Positions 17,764-25,834 of a stretch of DNA of 64,000 nt are shown here, in pieces. How positions within the stretch are numbered: the stretch's first letter is position 1; each line of letters starts with the position of its first letter. Under the pieces are notes generated by a model that worked only from the letters and a program-made list of their open reading frames with translations, made no database searches and was not told the origin of the DNA. This stretch comes from JALORV01 sp963775635 (GTDB lineage: Bacteria > Pseudomonadota > Gammaproteobacteria > Burkholderiales > Burkholderiaceae_F): NCBI GenBank assembly GCA_963775635.1, contig CAVZJO010000010.1, forward strand, positions 1-64,000. The letters run 5' to 3'. The position numbers and the translations under genes are program-made.

Positions 17764-18270
17764 CTAGCGGTCCTCGCCATCAGGCGAGCACCTCAGATAA
17801 AGGTAATCAACAACGCGCTTGAAAGTAGCCGTTCTCGAGCGCTCGAAACGCGGTCGCGGCGCTTCTATCTGGGTCTTGCGATAGAGCGCGACCGAGTACC
17901 GGTGCAGCGTGGCCGACATGATGTTGGCCACGACCGCTGGATCAGACTGCATGAAGAGCCTGGCGGCTTCTTCGTCCTCGGCCTCGAAGATCACGAGCCC
18001 GAAAGTCTTGTCGAGCGCTTCGCTTGTGCGCCCCGCGAGAATGACTTGACCCGTGTCGGTCGCGTTCGCAAGGCGTTCGAAATGTCGTCCGATCACGCCA
18101 TTCTCTCTATCGGTCCAGGCATTCGCTTCGTGCATGTGCGGAGTCAAGTGCAGGACATAGATGTACTGCTGGCGCTTGACTTCCGGTGGGGTGTCGGCCG
18201 CGAGACTAGGGGCCACAAGCAAGGCGGCGGCGAAGACGGATGGAACCATTAATCGGAGCATCTTGAGCAT
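17764..18270 (-). CDS. Secreted YCII-domain protein
   Basis: A signal peptide (MLRLMVPSVFAAALLVAPSLAA) is followed by a YCII-related domain: QYIYVLHLTPHMHE, VIGRHFERLANATDTGQVILAGRT, FGLVIFEAEDEEAARLFMQSDP and SATLHRYSVAL. This is the ferredoxin-like fold common in small enzymes and dimeric accessory proteins. The length is 168 aa from ATG 18270, with AAAGG upstream. Secreted YCII proteins are known but their role is not. It follows the DUF4287/DUF5655 gene on the same strand by 49 bases. Confidence 0.75.
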   Translation of the reverse strand: MLKMLRLMVPSVFAAALLVAPSLAADTPPEVKRQQYIYVLHLTPHMHEANAWTDRENGVIGRHFERLANATDTGQVILAGRTSEALDKTFGLVIFEAEDEEAARLFMQSDPAVVANIMSATLHRYSVALYRKTQIEAPRPRFERSRTATFKRVVDYLYLRCSPDGEDR

Positions 18271-18319
18271 TGTTCTGCCTTTCATGTCACGTATGCACAT
18301 GCAAGCCGGAGTGAGGGAC

Positions 18320-18877
18320 TTAGCCGGCCGCGTCGTACGCCGCGCGCACCCAACCCAGCAGTTCCGTGTCCACTTCATCCAGCTTGGACAGACGCACGCT
18401 GTACTGGCACATCCCGCCCGGCGGCTGGGCTTTCAACCGAGCCGAGGCAGGAAGCGCCTTGACGTTCAGTCCAAGCTCGAACTGATCCTTCGTTGCCGGT
18501 CCGAGCGTGGCGAACTGCTTCTTTCGGCGCAGGCTGACGTAGGACTTCTTGGGTGCGCTCTCGAACGGTCCGAACCTGCAGATCTCAGCGCTTAGCCGCT
18601 CATGGATCTTGCGCAGTGGCGCCTTCGGGCCGGCGTAGATCGCGGCCAAGGGGTCGACGTCGCTTGCAGCAGGCATGGCAGCCTGCTTGGCGCGAAGCGC
18701 AACCGTGTTGGCATCGCCATAACCGAGACGGAGCGTCTCCATCAGCATCGCGCGCTGTTCACCGACCTTTGTCAACCCCGAATCGGCGATCAACTTGCAG
18801 AGTTGCGCAAAGGTCTTGCCGGTCTTGCCTTCGATGTTGCGCAGTTGAGTCGCAATTGCAGCCTCGGGATCGGCCAT
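18320..18877 (-). CDS. DUF4287/DUF5655 domain protein
   Basis: The N-terminal 60 residues fit DUF4287 (TGKTFAQLCKLIADSGL, LRLGYGDANTVALRAK). The C-terminal 100 residues fit DUF5655, a small domain often found in stand-alone cytosolic proteins (IHERLSAEICRFGPFESAPKK, SYVSLRRKKQFATLGPATK). The length is 185 aa. Such proteins commonly travel with SRPBCC/ArsR pairs, as here: the SRPBCC gene ends 28 bases upstream. The function is unknown. Confidence 0.82.
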   Translation of the reverse strand: MADPEAAIATQLRNIEGKTGKTFAQLCKLIADSGLTKVGEQRAMLMETLRLGYGDANTVALRAKQAAMPAASDVDPLAAIYAGPKAPLRKIHERLSAEICRFGPFESAPKKSYVSLRRKKQFATLGPATKDQFELGLNVKALPASARLKAQPPGGMCQYSVRLSKLDEVDTELLGWVRAAYDAAG

Positions 18878-18905
18878 GGTTAACTCCTTGGCATGTCAGT
18901 GGCTG

Positions 18906-19427
18906 TTACAGCGGCCAATGCTCGCTGCGAGTGCGCTTCGGCAGAACAAACTCCATCAGATCGAAGGCGGCATACATCAGCCGCGTACCCAGTGGCGGGC
19001 GGCCGGTTTCGGCGATTGCCTTCAGTGATTTCAGGATCATGTGGCCGCCCTGCTGCATGCTCTTGGCCGTGCGCGTTCCTGCCGGCATGCCGCTGACACG
19101 CAGTGTTACCTCCACGCCGGTGGCCACGGGCCTGAGCTCGTACGCCACCCGACACACTGGATCGTCGTACTGAGTGAAGCGGTGGCTGTGCACGAAGCGG
19201 TGTGGCGGATCGACTTCAAGCACCTCGCCGACCACCAGGGTGTGCTTCCCGGAGCCGGTCCGCATTTGCATGTGCCCGCCGGCTACCAGGCCGTTGGTGT
19301 GCAGCCAGGCGTTGAACACCGCGCCCTGTGCTTCATCCGTCTTGGTCAACTCGCGCCACACTCTCTGGATGTCGGCCTGGATCACGATGCGGAAGATCGC
19401 GTCCAGGGGAGACTTGTCATCAGCCAT
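18906..19427 (-). CDS. SRPBCC (AHSA1-like) family protein
   Basis: This START/Bet v1-fold protein of the AHSA1 type starts with IFRIVIQADIQRVWRELTK. GGHMQMRTGSGKHTLVVGEVLEVDPPHRFVHSHRF is characteristic of the fold, and the C-terminal helix follows. The length is 173 aa. These proteins form a hydrophobic pocket; bacterial ArsR/SRPBCC pairs are common, but ligands are mostly unknown. It overlaps the ArsR-type gene by 8 bases, so the two are translationally coupled and probably controlled by that repressor. Confidence 0.88.
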   Translation of the reverse strand: MADDKSPLDAIFRIVIQADIQRVWRELTKTDEAQGAVFNAWLHTNGLVAGGHMQMRTGSGKHTLVVGEVLEVDPPHRFVHSHRFTQYDDPVCRVAYELRPVATGVEVTLRVSGMPAGTRTAKSMQQGGHMILKSLKAIAETGRPPLGTRLMYAAFDLMEFVLPKRTRSEHWPL

Positions 19428-19815
19428 GCCGACGTCCTTTCGTCCGGTCAGCGGGAAGTCGAAACACTTCAGCCCCTTCGGCGTTGTACTTCAGCCGCGT
19501 CAGCCGCGCCGCCCAAAAGGCGCTCAGTTCTGTGGTCCAACGCTCATGGATCCACTGGATCGGTGTCGGATCGAACCAGAGGAGACGTTCACGGCCAGAA
19601 CGCTCGGCGATCACCAGACCCGCGGCTTCCAGCGTTGCAAGATGTTTCATAACGGCAAAGCGTCCGATGTCGTTCTCCAGGTATTCGCAGACGCGGTTCA
19701 CGTTGCAGCCGGGCTCCTTCTTGAGGGCATCGAGGATGCGCCGACGTGGCTCGGATGCGAGTGCGAAGAACACGGCATCGAGGTGATCACTATCGGGATC
19801 CGGCCTAGGTTTCAT
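19420..19815 (-). CDS. ArsR-family transcriptional regulator
   Basis: The winged helix-turn-helix is clear: DAVFFALASEPRRRILDALKK, then CNVNRVCEYLENDIGRFAVMKHLATLEAAGLV as the recognition region, then ERSGRERLLWFDPTPIQWI. No metal-binding CVC motif is present, so it is not a metal sensor; this subfamily pairs with SRPBCC proteins. I chose ATG 19815; a GTG at 19833 is also open. Both start codons lie inside a perfect inverted repeat that is probably its own operator, so the transcript may be leaderless or nearly so. Confidence 0.85.
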   Translation of the reverse strand: MKPRPDPDSDHLDAVFFALASEPRRRILDALKKEPGCNVNRVCEYLENDIGRFAVMKHLATLEAAGLVIAERSGRERLLWFDPTPIQWIHERWTTELSAFWAARLTRLKYNAEGAEVFRLPADRTKGRRHG

Positions 19816-19837
19816 ATGTGCCGTAATGGTCACATAT
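19814..19837. promoter_or_regulatory. Inverted-repeat operator of the ArsR-type gene
   Basis: Two perfect 7-base arms, ATATGTG at 19814-19820 and CACATAT at 19831-19837, flank a 10-base spacer. The symmetry and position over the start of the ArsR-type gene fit an autoregulatory operator for a dimeric winged-helix repressor. That the repressor binds here is inference. Confidence 0.65.
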
Positions 19838-19977
19838 CAGCAGTGACTCTGTCAAGCCCGACGGCCAATTGCGGTCCTCGCTACCAAGCCGCAGAATCGT
19901 CCCAAAGCATCGGTAAGCGGGCTGGCCACTGAGTAGGGTTGAGCTCTCCATAGACTCACGGACGTTTTCAGAAAGGC

Positions 19978-20463
19978 ATGACGACCCCTCCCGTCACTTC
20001 GGTCTACAACTTCCGGCAAGCTGGACCGGATCTGGCGACCTCGGGACAACCGAGCGAGGAGCAGTTGAAAGCTATTGCTGCCGATGGCTACCAGGTCGTC
20101 ATTAATCTGGCCCTGCACGACGATCCGCGCTATTCGCTAGCGGATGAGACGCGGTCGGTGCGGTCGCTTGGAATGGACTACGTCCACATCCCCGTCCAGT
20201 TCTCCAGCCCCACCGAATACGACCTGCAGCAGTTCTTTGCCGCCATGGACGCAAGCAAGGGAAAGCGGGTGTGGGTCCATTGCGCCGCCAACATGCGCGT
20301 GACCGCATTCGTAGGTCTGTATCGTCATTTGCGCGAAGGTTGGCCGGAAGCTGAGGCGTTCGCCCTGATGAACCACGTCTGGCAGCCAAATGCCGTATGG
20401 TCCGCGTTCATCCACGATCGACTGTACGGTGCGTCGACAGGTGGAGAAGAGGGTCGTCCGTGA
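19978..20463 (+). CDS. Protein tyrosine phosphatase-like protein
   Basis: This 161-aa protein carries the cysteine-phosphatase loop CxxxxxR as VHCAANMRVTAF. The upstream fold is that of the beta-lactamase-hydrolase-like/DSP group (NFRQAGPDLATSGQPSEEQL, GYQVVINLALHDDP). The start is ATG 19978 with AAAGG just upstream. The substrate is unknown; relatives act on phosphoproteins or, in the sulfide-linked Blh group, elsewhere. A tiny reading frame overlaps its stop. Confidence 0.85.
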   Translation: MTTPPVTSVYNFRQAGPDLATSGQPSEEQLKAIAADGYQVVINLALHDDPRYSLADETRSVRSLGMDYVHIPVQFSSPTEYDLQQFFAAMDASKGKRVWVHCAANMRVTAFVGLYRHLREGWPEAEAFALMNHVWQPNAVWSAFIHDRLYGASTGGEEGRP

Positions 20464-20591
20464 TTGAGTGGCAAGCGATCTCCAAGGCGGCGTTGCGCGA
20501 TCGCATCGCGGCCGGATATGCGCGCATGCCGGTCGCGCACCACGGACTGACCCGGTCATCCATCAAACCACGCGCGGACGAATCACGTTAG
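20460..20591 (+). CDS. Short, probably truncated hypothetical protein
   Basis: GTG at 20460 overlaps the phosphatase stop (GTGA) and opens a 43-residue frame beginning with IEWQAISKAALRDRIAAGYARM. That stretch resembles the N-terminus of small cytosolic hypothetical proteins, but the remainder (PVAHHGLTRSSIKPRAD) looks non-coding. It is either a truncated gene or a coupled micro-ORF. Confidence 0.3.
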   Translation: MIEWQAISKAALRDRIAAGYARMPVAHHGLTRSSIKPRADESR

Positions 20592-20625
20592 TTGGCATTT
20601 CCCGCAATCGATTGGAGCGGATCCA

Positions 20626-22077
20626 ATGACCTCCACCGAGATTTGTTTTCTTGGCCTCATCGATGTGGGTCGCCGCATCCGGAGTCGCCAATTCTCATCG
20701 GTCGACGTCACGCAGGCGGTATTGGAGCGCATCGCCCGACTTGACGACGAGCTCAGGAGTTACGCAACAGTCACACCCGAGATGGCGCTCGACGCAGCGC
20801 GAGATGCAGATCGCGAAATCGCCCGGGGCTCGTATCGAGGCCCGCTACACGGCGTGCCCATCGCCGTGAAGGATCTGTGCCACACGAAGGGCATTGTCAC
20901 CGCGGCCGGTATGGCACTCTACGAGAACTTCGTGCCCGATCGCGACGCTACCGTGGTATCGCGACTTAAGGCAGCAGGCGCGGTGCTGATTGGAAAGCTG
21001 CAGATGACTGAGGGGGCGTTTTCGGCGCACCACCCCTCGATCAAGCCGCCCGTCAACCCGTGGAGCGCAGCGCTTTGGACCGGCGTTTCCTCGAGCGGAT
21101 CTGGCGTCGCCACAGCGGCCGGACTCTGCTACGGCTCTCTCGGAACCGACACGCTGGGATCGATCCGATTCCCGTCGACGATGAACGGGATAACGGGGCT
21201 TAAGCCAACCTGGGGTCGGGTCAGTCGCGCAGGCGTATTTGCGCTCGCAGAATCGATGGACCATGTCGGCCCGATGGCAAGAAGCGCGATCGACGCAGCG
21301 GCCTTGCTTGGCGCGATTGCGGGTCCGGATCCGGATGATCCGACTGCAGTTCAGGATTCCGTACCAGACTATCTTGCGGGCATTGACGGCGGCGTGCGTG
21401 GTTTGCGCGTTGGCATCGATCGCAAACTGATCGCGGCCAACGCCGACAACGACATGGCGCGCATTACCGATGATGCGGGCGCGATCCTTTCGCAACTTGG
21501 CGCCGAATTGCACGATGTTGCATTTCCATCGCCTGACCAGGTTGCGCGCGATGCCGTTCTGCTCTGTGCCGTTGAGGCCGCCGTGGCGCATGAAAGTACG
21601 TTTCCAGCGCGAGCCGGAGAGTACGGGCCCACCTTGACCGGACTCCTTGAAATGGGACGCAAAGCCGACGGACTGACGCTTGCAAAGATCGTGCAGCGCC
21701 GTGCTAATTTCAGCGGTCGTTTGGCAGCGCTCTTTCGCGAGATCGACCTGCTGCTGATGCCAGCACTGAACACCGCGGCTCCGACTCTGGCGTATCTCGC
21801 GGAACGCGCGAATGATCCCGAGGCGAGAATCGCCAGGGTGCGTTTTACCGCGCCCTTTGACATGAGCGGCAGTCCAAGCCTGACACTCCCCGGCGGGGAG
21901 ACAAAGGACGGAATGCCGATCGGGTTCCAGATCGTTAGCCGGCACCTCGACGAGGCGCTGATACTGCGCGCGGGGCACGCCTTCCAGCAGGTGACCCAAT
22001 GGCATGCGCGACGGCCAGGCGGCCCGCTAGCTAATACCGGCTTGCAGAACGACGCGCCGCGGGCGGCGCGCGCCTGA
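20626..22077 (+). CDS. Amidase (amidase-signature family)
   Basis: This enzyme hydrolyses a carboxamide to acid and ammonia. The Ser-cisSer-Lys triad is visible: K82 (GVPIAVKDLCHTKG), the cis-serine in GVSSSGSGVATAAG (about residues 155-157) and the nucleophile S179 (GTDTLGSIRFPS). The usual GTDTGGSIR reads GTDTLGSIR here, a conservative oddity. The length is 483 aa. It converges on the nitrile hydratase operon, so together they would carry nitriles through amides to acids. The true substrate is not shown by the sequence; relatives include GatA-like and aliphatic or aryl amidases. Confidence 0.9.
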   Translation: MTSTEICFLGLIDVGRRIRSRQFSSVDVTQAVLERIARLDDELRSYATVTPEMALDAARDADREIARGSYRGPLHGVPIAVKDLCHTKGIVTAAGMALYENFVPDRDATVVSRLKAAGAVLIGKLQMTEGAFSAHHPSIKPPVNPWSAALWTGVSSSGSGVATAAGLCYGSLGTDTLGSIRFPSTMNGITGLKPTWGRVSRAGVFALAESMDHVGPMARSAIDAAALLGAIAGPDPDDPTAVQDSVPDYLAGIDGGVRGLRVGIDRKLIAANADNDMARITDDAGAILSQLGAELHDVAFPSPDQVARDAVLLCAVEAAVAHESTFPARAGEYGPTLTGLLEMGRKADGLTLAKIVQRRANFSGRLAALFREIDLLLMPALNTAAPTLAYLAERANDPEARIARVRFTAPFDMSGSPSLTLPGGETKDGMPIGFQIVSRHLDEALILRAGHAFQQVTQWHARRPGGPLANTGLQNDAPRAARA

Positions 22078-22223
22078 AGTCGAACGTTCGGCGCCAGCTC
22101 TGAAAGGCGGCCACGTTGAGATCGTTCTGACCAGCGAGCCCGACTCGACGTTCTTTCTGCGGCTGCAAGATATTCCCGCTGGCCCCGTTTATTCCGAGGA
22201 TCAACTGTGGCGGTCGGTGACGA

Positions 22224-22592
22224 TTACCGGTGCAACTCGACTGCTTTGCCGTGCGGTGTTGCGCGCGCGGCAGCGTCCCATTCGTTCGCGCGTCGCTCCA
22301 ACTCCTGCTCTGGCACGACCCCCTTACTTGCCACTAGCTTTTCTAGCGCTCCAAGCCAGTGCTCGTAGTAGTGACTGCCGTCGTCGGGTTTTCCTTGCGC
22401 GGCCGCCGCAGACAGCTTGGCGGCGAGGGCATCTGCCCATTCGCGCCAAGTGAACAGGCCGGCGGCGTGTAGTGAAAGCGTAATCGCAAACGCCTGTGCT
22501 TCCCACGGCGCGTTAAAAACTGGCCCTTCGCCGTCGCGCGGCAAGGCAGGCAACGCGCCGAGGTCCAAGTCAGGCCGGATCGAGGTGGTCAT
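22224..22592 (-). CDS. Nitrile hydratase accessory protein
   Basis: This is a small homologue of the nitrile hydratase beta-subunit N-terminus, the activator/chaperone type (P14K/NhlE-like) that helps insert cobalt. Family motifs are LPALPRDGEGPVFNAPWEAQAFAI, HAAGLFTWREWADAL and SHYYEHWLGALEKLV. I chose ATG 22592 (MTTSIRPDLDL, 122 aa), which overlaps the beta-subunit stop by 23 bases; an in-frame start at 22619 is also open. It is the last gene of the operon. Confidence 0.88.
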   Translation of the reverse strand: MTTSIRPDLDLGALPALPRDGEGPVFNAPWEAQAFAITLSLHAAGLFTWREWADALAAKLSAAAAQGKPDDGSHYYEHWLGALEKLVASKGVVPEQELERRANEWDAAARATPHGKAVELHR

Positions 22593-23226
22593 CCCAGAGA
22601 TCAACGAAGACGTTGTCACGCGCGGAGGCCTCGTTACCCCACAACTCGCGCGCGGTAAAACGCACGCTGTAACAATGCTGCGGCTTCTTATCGCGGCTCA
22701 TGGCGTGCGTGTCGGCGAAAATGAACACGCCGTGATCGCGGTCGATCACACCGCGCCGGCCGCGAGCGTAGCGCGGAAGCCGAGTATGCCCGGTCGGATT
22801 GATGTTGCGTGCGACGACGCGCTCACCGACTCGGAATCGCGGTGGCACGTCTTCGTCGAGCCGTGCCGCGCGGCGCTTGCGCAGGAGCGCCTCCACTTCG
22901 GACGCTGGCACCGCACGCACCGCGCTTTCTTTCGCGTCGGCATGTCCAATCTGCAGCTCTTTGGCTGTCACCAACTCCTGCTCGAGAAGCAGCTTCTGCA
23001 GGCCGAACAGCCAGTGCTCGTAGTAGGTCGTCGCGAGGTATTCTGCAGGCGGCATCTGCTCTCGCGCGTAGCGGCTCATGTCAATACTCCACTTGCCATG
23101 GAAGCCGCACGCAAGGGTGAGAGCGAACATGCGCCTTTCCCACTGTGAATGAAATACGGGTTCGTCCTTCTCGATCTCGACCGGCCCAAAACCGTGCATG
23201 CCGCCGAGGTCGTGCGCGCCGTTCAT
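22570..23226 (-). CDS. nthB: Nitrile hydratase beta subunit
   Basis: This is the structural subunit that pairs with the metal-bearing alpha subunit. Landmarks are MNGAHDLGGMHGFGPV at the N-terminus, FHSQWERRMFALTLACGFHGKW, TTYYEHWLFGLQKLLLE, and the C-terminal SH3-like domain with NINPTGHTRLPRYARGRRG and YSVRFTARELWG. The length is 218 aa, as usual. The start overlaps the alpha stop (ATGA), which fits the tight alpha-beta stoichiometry. Confidence 0.95.
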   Translation of the reverse strand: MNGAHDLGGMHGFGPVEIEKDEPVFHSQWERRMFALTLACGFHGKWSIDMSRYAREQMPPAEYLATTYYEHWLFGLQKLLLEQELVTAKELQIGHADAKESAVRAVPASEVEALLRKRRAARLDEDVPPRFRVGERVVARNINPTGHTRLPRYARGRRGVIDRDHGVFIFADTHAMSRDKKPQHCYSVRFTARELWGNEASARDNVFVDLWDDHLDPA

Positions 23227-23870
23227 CGCTGCGCTCGCGACGGTACGGTCACATCAGCGACGCCGATCATTGCATCGCGGGTGACGATCTCCGCCAGCTG
23301 TTCTTCATTCCAACCCTCTGTGCCGGCTGGACGTTCGGGCAACACTAGATACCGCAGTTCGGCAGTCGAGTCCCATACGCGCACCTCGACGTCCTCGGGA
23401 ACTTTGCTCCCCAGCTCCTTCAGCACGCCGCGTGGATCGATCACGGCACGCGCCCGGTACGGCGCAGATTTGTACCAAACGGGCGGCAGCCCGAGCACGG
23501 GCCACGGATAGCAGGAGCACAGAGTGCACACGACCAGGTTGCGAAGCTTGGGTGTGTTCTCCAGCACTACCATGTCTTCGCCCTGGCGTCCGAAAAAACC
23601 GAACTCCGCAATGGCGGCACTTGCATCCGCGAGCAGACGCTCTTTGTAACCGGGATCCACCCACGCCCGCGCGACCACTCGGGCACCGTTGCGCGGACCG
23701 ACCTTCGTCTCGTAGGTGTCGATCAGCTCGTCGAGCGCTTTCGGATCGACCAAGCCCCTTTCGGTGAGCAACGACTCCAGCGCCTTCACGCGCAGCGCAG
23801 GGCCGGAGAGCGGACGGTCGTGCTCGCGGTCATGGTCGTGCTCGTGATGGTGACGATCGTGATCGCTCAT
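23223..23870 (-). CDS. nthA: Nitrile hydratase alpha subunit, cobalt type
   Basis: This is the catalytic subunit for hydration of nitriles to amides. The metal claw is V114-C-T-L-C-S-C120 (VVCTLCSCYPWPVLG). Threonine in CTLC is the cobalt-type signature, where iron enzymes have serine. The N-terminus is histidine- and aspartate-rich (HDRHHHEHDHDREHD), which may help hold the metal. The length is 215 aa. The start ATG 23870 directly abuts the stop of the HupE permease gene. The enzyme is probably cytosolic. Confidence 0.96.
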   Translation of the reverse strand: MSDHDRHHHEHDHDREHDRPLSGPALRVKALESLLTERGLVDPKALDELIDTYETKVGPRNGARVVARAWVDPGYKERLLADASAAIAEFGFFGRQGEDMVVLENTPKLRNLVVCTLCSCYPWPVLGLPPVWYKSAPYRARAVIDPRGVLKELGSKVPEDVEVRVWDSTAELRYLVLPERPAGTEGWNEEQLAEIVTRDAMIGVADVTVPSRAQR

Positions 23871-24518
23871 TTAGGCAATCGCATTGCTGGTAAGAAACGC
23901 AACTCCGATGACACCGACCACGGCTCCCATCGCGGATGCAATCGATCGCGAACTGCTCGCGCTAATCGCTATCAGGCGCCGATGCAGCAGCAACGCCGCC
24001 ACCCCGATACCCAGCTGAACAGAACAAAAACCAATCAGGTAGCCGCTCAGTGGCATTGGCTCGGCGCCGAATATCGATTCCGCGTAGGCGTATCCGTGAA
24101 AAATTCCTGCGAGTATCAGTCCACCGACAAGCCAAGCTAAAGTGATCCTGCGGCCACTCATTATTACGCCGCCGATCACGATCACCGACAACGCCACCAG
24201 CACTTCACTTCCGGCCAGACCGAATCCCGTCAAGTGCAGCACTGCACCGAACAGACTTCCCAACGTGAACGCGATGACACCCGACACTCCGTGCTTGACC
24301 AGGGCGAGAAGAAATCCCGTGGCGATGATGAATGCCAAGTGATCCACTCCAATTACCGGGTGGGCAAGCCCTGACAAAAAACCCTGCGCGAAAGTCTGCG
24401 GCAGCTGGTTTTCCATGAAGTGATGGGCCCAGACCCCGCCGGGCAGCAGCATCACTGTCGTGACGACAATGGAGAACAGCCTGGTTTCTGCGGCGGATTT
24501 CACCTGGCACACTTTCAT
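23871..24518 (-). CDS. hupE: HupE/UreJ-family nickel/cobalt permease
   Basis: This is a multi-pass membrane protein. After a signal-like first segment it shows the family motif GLAHPVIGVDHLAFIIATG, then membrane segments FTLGSLFGAVLHLTGFGLA, VLVALSVIVIGGVIMSG, LAWLVGGLILAGIFHGYAYAE and a C-terminal pair. HupE/UreJ proteins move nickel or cobalt. It is placed first in a cobalt nitrile hydratase operon with zero spacing to the alpha gene, which points to cobalt supply; that is inference from position. The length is 215 aa. Confidence 0.9.
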   Translation of the reverse strand: MKVCQVKSAAETRLFSIVVTTVMLLPGGVWAHHFMENQLPQTFAQGFLSGLAHPVIGVDHLAFIIATGFLLALVKHGVSGVIAFTLGSLFGAVLHLTGFGLAGSEVLVALSVIVIGGVIMSGRRITLAWLVGGLILAGIFHGYAYAESIFGAEPMPLSGYLIGFCSVQLGIGVAALLLHRRLIAISASSSRSIASAMGAVVGVIGVAFLTSNAIA

Positions 24519-24645
24519 CGGGGCAAGTGGTGCCGCGTTCGCGCCGAAGACAGGTAAGCAGAATTTCTAATGCAAGGATACGCCACCGGAGTCCGCGACG
24601 AACTCTGGCGGCTTTTTGTAAACCAATGCAGCCGAGGCACACACG

Positions 24646-25569
24646 ATGGCACTCAATGCGGCACTGAAGCGACTCATTGAAACCAAGCTTGCGCATACGC
24701 GCGAGCCGCAATGGGCGCTGCCGATCACAGAGGTTCGTCAGGCCTTCCGCAATCTTTGGACACCCGACATCACTGGCGAGCCGGTCCCGATACGCCGCAT
24801 CGAGGACGTGACGATTCCCGGCGTGGACAGCCCTATTCAAGCGCGCGTCTACACACCCGACGGCCCGGAGCCATGTCCGATCATGCTGTACTTTCATGGC
24901 GGAGGGTACGTGAAGGGCGGTATCGAGGAGAGCGATGCATTTTGTCGCAACCTTGCCCGTGTCACTCGACATCTGGTGCTCTCGATCGATTACCGTCTGG
25001 CTCCGGAACACCGCTTCCCTGCGGCGTTCGATGATGCCGTGGCGGCAACAATCTGGGCCGGGACTCGCGGCGTGGACGTCGGCGCCGCGCCCGGTCCCGT
25101 CGTCTTGTGCGGCGAAAGCGCAGGAGGAAATTTGGCCGCGGTGACCTGTCTGCGCTTGCGGGCGGACCCGCGCGTCGCCATCCGCTACCAGGTATTGCTG
25201 CAGCCGGTCGTCGACTTAACGCTGTCGTTTCCGTCCATCGCGATGCCCTCCGACGAGTGTCTCGTGCCCCGCGCGGACCTGGCGTGGTACTACCGGACCT
25301 ATTGCAGCGATCAGTGCGACCCGAGTGATCCGCGCGTTTCGCCGATCTACGCCGACGATCTCTCCGGCCTGCCGCCAGCGCTGATCATCGCCGCCGAATA
25401 CGACACGCTGCGCGACGAAGCGAATGCGTATGCCGAGCGGCTTAAGAGTGCGGGAGTTGCGACCCGCTACATCTGCGCCGACGGAATGGTGCACGGTTTC
25501 CTGCAAATGCGCGGCATCGTCCCGGACGCACAGATGGCAACCGAGGAAATCGCACGAGCCCTGAATTGA
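24646..25569 (+). CDS. Alpha/beta hydrolase, hormone-sensitive-lipase family esterase
   Basis: This is a cytosolic carboxylesterase of family IV. It has the HGGG oxyanion motif (YFHGGGYVKGG), the nucleophile elbow GESAGG and the late Asp and His (AAEYDTLRDE and DGMVHGFLQM). The length is 307 aa. It is divergent from the HupE/nitrile hydratase operon across a 127-bp gap. The substrate is unknown; short-chain acyl esters are typical of the family. Confidence 0.92.
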   Translation: MALNAALKRLIETKLAHTREPQWALPITEVRQAFRNLWTPDITGEPVPIRRIEDVTIPGVDSPIQARVYTPDGPEPCPIMLYFHGGGYVKGGIEESDAFCRNLARVTRHLVLSIDYRLAPEHRFPAAFDDAVAATIWAGTRGVDVGAAPGPVVLCGESAGGNLAAVTCLRLRADPRVAIRYQVLLQPVVDLTLSFPSIAMPSDECLVPRADLAWYYRTYCSDQCDPSDPRVSPIYADDLSGLPPALIIAAEYDTLRDEANAYAERLKSAGVATRYICADGMVHGFLQMRGIVPDAQMATEEIARALN

Positions 25570-25780
25570 CAGCGATCTGACCGGGTGCGGCCGATTGCGG
25601 TCGCAGCCAACGCGTAGCCTCAAAATCGACCGAAAGCAGTCGCGGAAACCAGGCTTCTCGACCAATGAAACGAGACTGGATAACGCACTTGCGAGTCAAC
25701 GATGTCGATGCTCTTTACAGCCCAGCTGGCTGCCGCCGCGTCTCCGAATTCTTCTGTCAATAAATCAGTGGCATAGCCTC

Positions 25781-25797
25781 CCGGTACTTTCCTTGCT
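25781..25797 (+). promoter_or_regulatory. Candidate sigma-54 promoter of the PEP-CTERM gene
   Basis: The sequence CCGGTACTTTCCTTGCT has the GG (-24) and GC (-12) pair with the exact 10-base spacing. It also matches the TTGCW half and the AC of the -24 element. It lies about 38 bases before the start codon. PEP-CTERM systems are often linked to sigma-54 regulators of the PrsR type, which makes this plausible but not proven. Confidence 0.5.
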
Positions 25798-25834
25798 TCG
25801 ACCTGCCTACCGATGCGTTTGGAGGAGGCGCAAC

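Noticed and set aside
22078..22223. Short coding-like piece (HVEIVLTSEPDSTFFLRLQD) after the amidase
   Set aside because: It is too short to assign, has no start or ribosome-binding site, and may be chance or a remnant.
24519..24645. Possible cobalamin or NiCo riboswitch ahead of hupE
   Set aside because: I could not find the conserved boxes of either class in the 127-base gap.
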